NCBI GenBank assembly: GCA_964036665.1
Contig: OZ038530.1
Location: forward strand, 5,084,001-5,148,000
Direction of reading: 5' to 3'
DNA: 64,000 nt
Source: Gordius sp. MW1
Taxonomy: Eukaryota > Nematomorpha > Gordioida > Gordea > Gordiidae
Each line of letters begins with the position of its first letter. The first letter of the stretch is position 1. Of the stretch, positions 58,513 to 64,000 are shown one piece after another. The position numbers and the translations under genes are program-made. The notes below the pieces were generated by a model. It ran no database searches. It saw nothing but the letters and a program-made list of their open reading frames with translations, and was not told the DNA's origin.

Positions 58513-60490
58513 GAAATGAGTTGTGGGTAGAATACGAATAAAGTGCTGGAATGTGGGTACTTTGAGTGGAAAGTGCATCGAGGTCGCACAAATTCTAAAA
58601 AGAAGAAAGGTACACATCGCCTGCCTACAAGAGGCGAGGTGGAATGGAACTAAAGCTCGGGAGTTGGGAGAGGGATACAAGCTCTTCTACAGTGAGTCAC
58701 CAAATCTTATAAACGGGGTCGGTAATGTTCTAAGCGAATCGTCTAAGTATGAAGCGTTAGAAGTCAAGCGTTGTTAAGACTAGTGATGGTGAAATAGCGT
58801 TTGATAGACGCTTAAGCTATAACACATAGTCACTTGGAGGCGCTAAAGTTATAGCACATAGTCACTTGGAGGCGCTAAAGCTATAGCACATAGTCACTTG
58901 AACGCGCTAGAGGTGTGGCACATAGTCACATAAGGCGCTAGAGCTATAGCGTGGCGCTAACATTGTTATAAAATTTATAGGTTAAATCGCATTATTTTGC
59001 GCACATGTAGCGCACATGTGGCACCACATGTGCGTATATTAATGCAATTAATAATGCAATTTAACCTATAAATTTTATAACAATGTTAGCGCGACGCTAT
59101 AGCTCTAGCGCCTTCAAGTGACTATGTGCTATAGCTCTAGCGCCTCCAAGTTAAGATGTGCTATAGCTTTAGCGCCTCCAAGTGACTATGCTATGTAAAT
59201 GGGAGGCGCTACACGCGCTGGTGCTAAGCGTTTCACCATCACTAGTTAAGACAGGTTAATGTGGGAGGATTGCAGATGAAGGAGGCCATTCTCCGCAAAT
59301 AGGTGTATGGAATCTGAGAAAGATATAATCTTCGATTCATTAAAAAAGGAATAGGATATGAAGAAAATCTATTTATTGGGGCTGACTTCAACACCCACAT
59401 AGATAAAAAAAACGCCTCGGGTTTAAACTAAGGAGGCTTTAGACATGGCCTGAAGAAAAAGGAAGGGGAAAAACTTCTTCAAGTATCCCAAGCATATGAC
59501 ATGGCATCGTTAACACGTATTTTTAAAAACGCGAAGATCATATTATGACTAATAGAAGTGGGATGCACAAAATGACATTTGCTCATACGACGTAGGTTTT
59601 CGGAGGATCAATGATAGCATATAACACAGGACGAAGAAATCGCCAGTCAACATCGTCCACTTATTATAGATCTTGAAAGAAAAATATTTCTCAAAAGAAG
59701 AAGGGTTTATGAACCTCGAATTCGATACGACGAAAGGATTCGTCGACGAACAATAAATATTAATAAAAACCTCTTTACATTCGGACGCTGGGAAGTTGCA
59801 AAAGGACGTAGACGACGGTTAGATGACGCTAACTGCGGACTTAAAGTAAACAGCGATTCGGGTTTTAGGACGGCCAAAGGGCACAAATCTATGAAAAGGG
59901 AACTATGGTGGTGGAACTATCGCTTAGGGATTTCATCGATTGAAAGAAAAATTTATATAGACGGTGGCATAAATTAAAAAGAATCAGAGGATTATCAAGA
60001 GTATAGGGAGCCAAAGAGAGCCGCAATAAAGGCCGTTGCAATAGCGAAGAACCCCGCGTACACCAAGATGGCAAAAAAACTAGATCATAAAGGGGGCGAT
60101 AGGCTTATGTACAAATTGGCCAAGATACGGGAGAAGAAAATTAAAATGCGATAATAAAGTCCTTGAAATAGTCAAAAACGAGAAGGGTCAAACCTTATTC
60201 AAGCCGAAGAAAGTGATGGAAAGGTGGTAAAGATATTTTAAGGAACTTATAAATATTGAAAATGACAAAGATTTCCTTCCCGATATTAAGCCAAACATGC
60301 ATGGTCGAACTCTTTCTGGAGGATGAAGTTAGGACACAGGTGAACAAGATGCGAAAAGGAAAAGCTAATGGCTTAGATGGCATTCCTATGTAAGCTTTGC
60401 TAGGATGCCGTGAAAAGGAGTCACGGCTCATAAACCTCCCTAACAGGATATTTAGAAGAGCGAATTTCATTCTTGTTTTGATGTGAAACA
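58513..60490 (+). pseudogene. RTE-type non-LTR element, 5' two-thirds, split by a MITE
   Basis: 58523-58772 encodes the start of an apurinic-type endonuclease (KCWNVGTLSGKCIEVAQIL, ACLQEARWNGTKARELG, GYKLFYSE). After the 464-bp insertion the domain resumes (NLFIGADFNTHIDKK, GGFRHGLKKKEGEKLLQ, AYDMASL). Farther on: AAIKAVAIAKNPAYTKMAKK, DRLMYKLAKIREKK and VNKMRKGKANGLDGIP, the linker entering the RT. The RT core is missing after about 60490. Many stops and frameshifts. Confidence 0.75.
58773..59252. mobile_element. 464-bp palindromic hAT-like MITE inside the RTE element
   Basis: The body is 58781-59244, flanked by GTTAAGAC (58773-58780, 59245-59252). Perfect 14-bp inverted ends TAGTGATGGTGAAA / TTTCACCATCACTA. 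Each arm holds four copies of GGCGCTAAAGCTATAGCACA TAGTCACTTG-type motif, and the centre is a palindrome around GCGCACATGTGGCACCACAT. The motif and ends match the 1.9-kb foldback element at 456-2367, so both belong to one family. Confidence 0.9.
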
Positions 60491-60817
60491 TTAAACTGTT
60501 TAAAATAAAATAAGACTAATCCAAGCTCCGAAGTTATTAAATCGTTTTAAAAGTTTTTTTAACCATTTTGCTTCGAATGACGTTTTATAAAATAAAATGA
60601 AATTGATATTGAACTGTTAAAATGTTATTGACATTAAATCTTAAAAAATTATGCAGGCATATTGAGATTTGTAAACATATTATTAAGGGCTTGAAAGTTT
60701 TATTTTTAAAGGTGCTGGTTATGTTAAAAAAATATATTCATCGCTAATATTTTATATTTGCGATGAATGTATTAGAACAAAAATTAATTGATATGCAATT
60801 TATTGTCATTATTTTTA
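60491..60817. other. No gene recognised
   Basis: AT-rich spacer between the RTE remnant and the next minus-strand frame. Confidence 0.35.
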
Positions 60818-61309
60818 CTATCTATTACCATAGGCTAAGTCTACCCAATCGTCAGTAGTGAAACATTCCCTAATCACCATTACTTCAGAACCCTTAGTCT
60901 TCGTAAAATTCCAACCGTCATGTATATGCATATCCTTAATACTAGATAAGTGACCAAATCGGTCATCTAGGTAGTATAAACATATTATTTTGCTCTTTAC
61001 CATAAAATGAATATGTGTTTTACATTCTTTCATACTACTTATTAGCGTGGCAATAAGTTTTGTAAATAAATAACACAACTTTATTAAAATAAATTCTTCA
61101 CAAAACCATGCATAATTATTTAAATAAAAAATGTAATTTTTATTCTGTAATTTATATGAGCGAAGCATATTCACATAATGCAAGGCAATGTAATTTTCGG
61201 CCTTTGCACAATACTTGCACAATAAACTAAAAATACCAAACGCAAAGCTGAAAATGTAAATAAAAAGTATAATATATATATTGGTTGTTGTTTTTTTTAA
61301 TATAAACAT
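60818..61309 (-). CDS. Hypothetical protein or terminal exon, not recognised
   Basis: A 163-codon frame. The first 40 residues include a hydrophobic helix (IYIILFIYIFSFAFGIFSLL) that could be a signal or membrane anchor; the middle is low-complexity AT-driven sequence. Only the last ~45 residues look protein-like (DDRFGHLSSIKDMHIHDGWN, then VMVIRECFTTDDWVD). A good acceptor (TACTACCTAG at about 60972-60963) precedes that part. A more likely reading is therefore a last exon of about 145 bp (60818 to ~60963) of a gene whose earlier exons are not recognised. GSEVMVIREC faintly recalls the C-terminal part of small cysteine-rich extracellular proteins, but there are too few cysteines to say. Confidence 0.3.
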   Translation of the reverse strand: MFILKKTTTNIYIILFIYIFSFAFGIFSLLCKYCAKAENYIALHYVNMLRSYKLQNKNYIFYLNNYAWFCEEFILIKLCYLFTKLIATLISSMKECKTHIHFMVKSKIICLYYLDDRFGHLSSIKDMHIHDGWNFTKTKGSEVMVIRECFTTDDWVDLAYGNR

Positions 61310-61756
61310 TCCATTACTGAAGGTGTATCAGATAGCATATTAAAATACAAAATTGATAAGCATTTTTTAATTTGTTGTTTCTTTAAGTATACAAATATAT
61401 GACATTAGTGAAATACTACAGTTAAGATTTATAGCGTTATATTGATCAAATTCGGTACTTGGATTTATTCAATATTTTGGTAGATTAGTTAGCTGGGTAG
61501 ACATTAATAGTGGTTATTCCAAGGATGTGTTATACAGATTTCTAGATTCAAGGAATCTACGTAGCCTAAGAAACAAACAAAATAGAATGTAAGATTATAA
61601 TTTAATTCGTCAAGACATATACCTCTAATTAGTTGTTTTAGTCATCTCAATTTAAACCTTTAATTGTACTGACATACATATATATTAATTGTATAATTAA
61701 TTGGGGATATTTAAGGGTATTATCTATAAATTTTAATTTCCATTATTTACAGGCTA
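61310..61756. other. No gene recognised
   Basis: AT-rich intergenic sequence. Confidence 0.35.
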
Positions 61757-62985
61757 CAGAGTCGTTAAAGTTATTCACAAAAGGAACTAGTTCCAGTTCA
61801 AGTTCGTCATTTTGAAAAGGATCTAAATAGTTCATCTTCAAGTTCCTTCCTTTCAACAGAAGAGACTTCAAGTTTTTACAAATTCTTTTTATATAATATA
61901 TAATAATACAATAAAACAGATTTATTAACATTTTTAATGTACTTAAATTGATTGTTTTTTAAGAACATTTTTTTATTTCTAATTGTGCTTGTTTAGATCT
62001 ATCTAAATCATGGATACTCATAATTAAACGAATACATAATAAAATTATTAATCAGAATCCAGCGCAATTGTTTAAATTTTGTCCGAGACTCACCACTTTG
62101 ACTTTTCTAGGCCCAGCTCGCCAGAAAACTGAATTTTAATTATAAAACTTGGCTCGCCCAAAAAAGTTCACGAAATTTTATATACACCGAACAAGAACTT
62201 ACATTCTAACACAAAGAATATATGTTCCTCAATTGATGTATTGACTAAGAGTATAATAATTTATAATATTGCGTGTTAAATTGTACGTTCTTTAATAGAA
62301 ACTGGCTTATATTTTAATTAGAACCTCCGAAGCCATTTGAAAAGTCAAAATAATCTACCGAGTTTACTGAATTAGACTCGATTTTTAATGAACCATCTTC
62401 TTGAATATTCGTGCAGGTCATTAAATAACTCAAAAGTTGCAGAGAATATCTGTTTATTATGGCATCAATACTATAGTATATATATTATTACCGTCAGGCT
62501 AAAAGGTTATAAAATAAAATAAGGTTTGACTGGAGTTTCAAAGGGAAAAGTGTTCAGCCAGGCTGTCGGGTCGGGGATGCAGGCCCTAAATACTTTAATG
62601 TCTCGCTTATGCAAGGAAGATTTTGGCACAGAGGTAGATAGACATAAAAACAACTAAAAATCAAAAGCTAGTTTTTTTATATATTCGAAAATTATAATCA
62701 AAAATGGCCAAATAAGTTTTAACTGAATAAAATTTATTACAATACAATTTAAATCATATTTTATAATGACTAATACTTTTTAGACATGTTTGCAAATGAA
62801 TGATTTGCGAAGGATAATAGCAATATTTAAACCGTTTAAAATAATAAATTTGAGAAAAAGGTAAGTGGTTTAACTGTTCATTTCCTTTAAATATTTTCTT
62901 AGTTCCTTATTTTAAAGAGTACTAGTTCAGTTCCAATTTAGTTTCAGGAACTATATGCTTGGAAATAGTTCCTTTAACAACTCTA
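61757..62985. mobile_element. Candidate 1.2-kb hAT-like element with GGAACT-rich ends
   Basis: Left end CAGAGTCGTTAAAG; right end, on the complement, TAGAGTTGTTAAAG (12 of 14 matching). Inside both lie iterated GGAACTAGTTCC / GTTCCAGTTC motifs (61782-61855 left, 62925-62972 right). The flanking 8-mers differ, so the insertion is old or the borders are imprecise. No transposase. Its right end overlaps the tail of the acetylcholine receptor frame. Confidence 0.5.
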
Positions 62986-64000
62986 GCCACGTCATATGTA
63001 AAATATAGTTGCAAAAACCCTAACAATGTTTCTTTATATAAAATTTTATATGTAATTTTTGAATATTCAATAGAAATAATATATTTTAAGATTTTGACAT
63101 TAAAATAATACTTTGAGTAAGGAGATGAGTAAATGATGAAAAAGGATACTAGAACCGTGACAACGACAAATATTATTAATAGTATTCGATCCATAACAAT
63201 GGCAAGTTGCATCCATTCTTCACGAATTTTTTCTTTAGTGTCTTGCTCCCACATTCTAGCCTCTGTTATATCTATCATTTTTTGAATTTTTTCAAGAACA
63301 ATCATCAGCTTTTTTTCAACTATTAGGTCATTTATAAAGGCAGCTGGCTTACCAGCCTGGGTATTAGACCTTTGACTAGGGGACTTGAGGTCAGAAACTT
63401 TGGAATCAAAGCTTTTATTTGTAGCATCTTCGCCCGACGTACTATTACTCAGAGTGTTGTAATTGCAACCAACTCCCTTACTTTTGCAAAATGACATCTC
63501 TCTACAGACGGTATCTTTTGTTAAAATTCTTTTCCTAAGGTCTAGTTGCGGAAATCGTGATATTTCAGTCAAATAATTAGAGTCTTCTTCGCCATAATTA
63601 TTCTCCAAACCTAAACCAAAATTTATAAAATTGTCTGTACTTTTGGCTTCGGATAATCTAGATAAGCTATTAAGCTCGGTACCATCTTTAGTGCTGCAAT
63701 TATAATTAATAGCGTTGACTGGCATCACTGTGTGATATTGGGCTGCTAATCTCTGAATGTTTTGTCTTTCTAATTTAGCTAAGGCATTTTCGTCTTTTAC
63801 TAGTCTATCAGTGACATCAGTATTTTCAGATGCTGGAAAAGAAGTAGTCATATGTTTTTGCAATTCACGCACCATCCTGTTAGGACTCATGGTATTGTTA
63901 TAAATGTATTCGCAATAGAAATTAGGATAAGAAGCTAGCGGCAATGTTCTAGGTAAAGGACTTAAATGAGTTTGTTGCATTTTAGGCGCCTTTAATTTGG
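62922..64000 (-). CDS. Nicotinic acetylcholine receptor subunit, M3-M4 loop to C-terminus (partial)
   Basis: The frame is open to the window edge (codons before the first Met at 63980 are also open), so this is the 3' part of a gene running leftward. It covers a long, Ser/Asn-rich cytoplasmic loop. An amphipathic segment follows (ARMWEQDTKEKIREEW), then the M4 helix, QLAIVMDRILLIIFVVVTVL through IIYSSPY (about 63240-63130). The order helix, EEW..LAIVMDR, M4 is diagnostic of Cys-loop nicotinic subunits, which form acetylcholine-gated cation channels in nerve or muscle membrane. Ligand-binding domain and M1-M3 lie outside the window. After M4 the frame runs unusually far (about 68 residues). 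Its last ~20 residues fall in a repeat end, so the true C-terminus may be shorter or spliced. Confidence 0.75.
   Translation of the reverse strand, partial: KLKAPKMQQTHLSPLPRTLPLASYPNFYCEYIYNNTMSPNRMVRELQKHMTTSFPASENTDVTDRLVKDENALAKLERQNIQRLAAQYHTVMPVNAINYNCSTKDGTELNSLSRLSEAKSTDNFINFGLGLENNYGEEDSNYLTEISRFPQLDLRKRILTKDTVCREMSFCKSKGVGCNYNTLSNSTSGEDATNKSFDSKVSDLKSPSQRSNTQAGKPAAFINDLIVEKKLMIVLEKIQKMIDITEARMWEQDTKEKIREEWMQLAIVMDRILLIIFVVVTVLVSFFIIYSSPYSKYYFNVKILKYIISIEYSKITYKILYKETLLGFLQLYFTYDVARVVKGTISKHIVPETKLELN

Noticed and set aside
57976-58680. 234-codon minus-strand frame
   Set aside because: Its first part is antisense to the RTE endonuclease and the rest covers an A-run and an inverted repeat; no domain or coherent composition.
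1-64000. CRISPR arrays, bacterial operons, rRNA genes
   Set aside because: Not expected in animal nuclear DNA; no regularly spaced repeat-spacer structure and no rRNA-like sequence was seen.

Overview
The window is nuclear DNA of an invertebrate animal. It is AT-rich, its genes have GT-AG introns, and most of it consists of decayed or nested transposable elements. The host genes visible are a Tailless-type (NR2E) nuclear receptor, a terminal coding region of a nicotinic acetylcholine receptor subunit, and a small single-pass membrane protein. The sequence alone does not place the animal more precisely than Metazoa. The receptor P-box (CDGCAGFFKR) and the acetylcholine receptor M4 helix are clearly bilaterian.

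Layout. 1-8.2 kb: a 1.9-kb foldback hAT-like element, a broken gag-protease retroelement, purine-rich repeats, and blocks of a tRNA-promoter repeat (called SINE here), one of them split by another hAT-like insertion. 8.2-11.2 kb: no gene recognised. 11.2-12.9, 13.4-23.7 and 36.8-38.4 kb: three copies of one non-autonomous hAT-like family with CGAGA-rich ends. The middle copy has been inflated to 10 kb by later insertions: two small G-rich MITEs, an intact RLE-type non-LTR element (959 aa), a gag/RT/RNase H retroelement with no integrase or recombinase, and a second RLE-type non-LTR fragment.

24-28 kb: remnants of a BEL/Pao-like integrase and a hAT transposase. 29.0-33.9 kb: the Tailless-like receptor, whose DNA-binding domain is spread over five exons including one of 19 nt, with no recognisable ligand-binding domain. 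39.0-39.9 kb: another RLE-type fragment. 40.8-41.2 kb: the small membrane-protein gene. 42.3-46.2 kb: SINE array, including a 1.63-kb tandem duplication. 46-53 kb: hAT and RTE fragments and layered Helitrons. 53.6-56.9 kb: a full-length but disabled hAT transposon. 58.5-60.5 kb: an RTE element split by a 464-bp MITE. 62.9-64.0 kb: the acetylcholine receptor coding region, on the minus strand and running off the window.

The best candidate for an undescribed system is the retroelement at 17.8-21.8 kb. It has overlapping gag and pol frames, a DIRS/Ngaro-like RT plus RNase H, no integrase, tyrosine recombinase or endonuclease, and a terminal-repeat cluster in which pol-end, repeats and gag-start are joined head-to-tail, as in a circular or tandem intermediate. 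A second theme is that at least seven hAT-like families here carry a private short motif iterated just inside each end.
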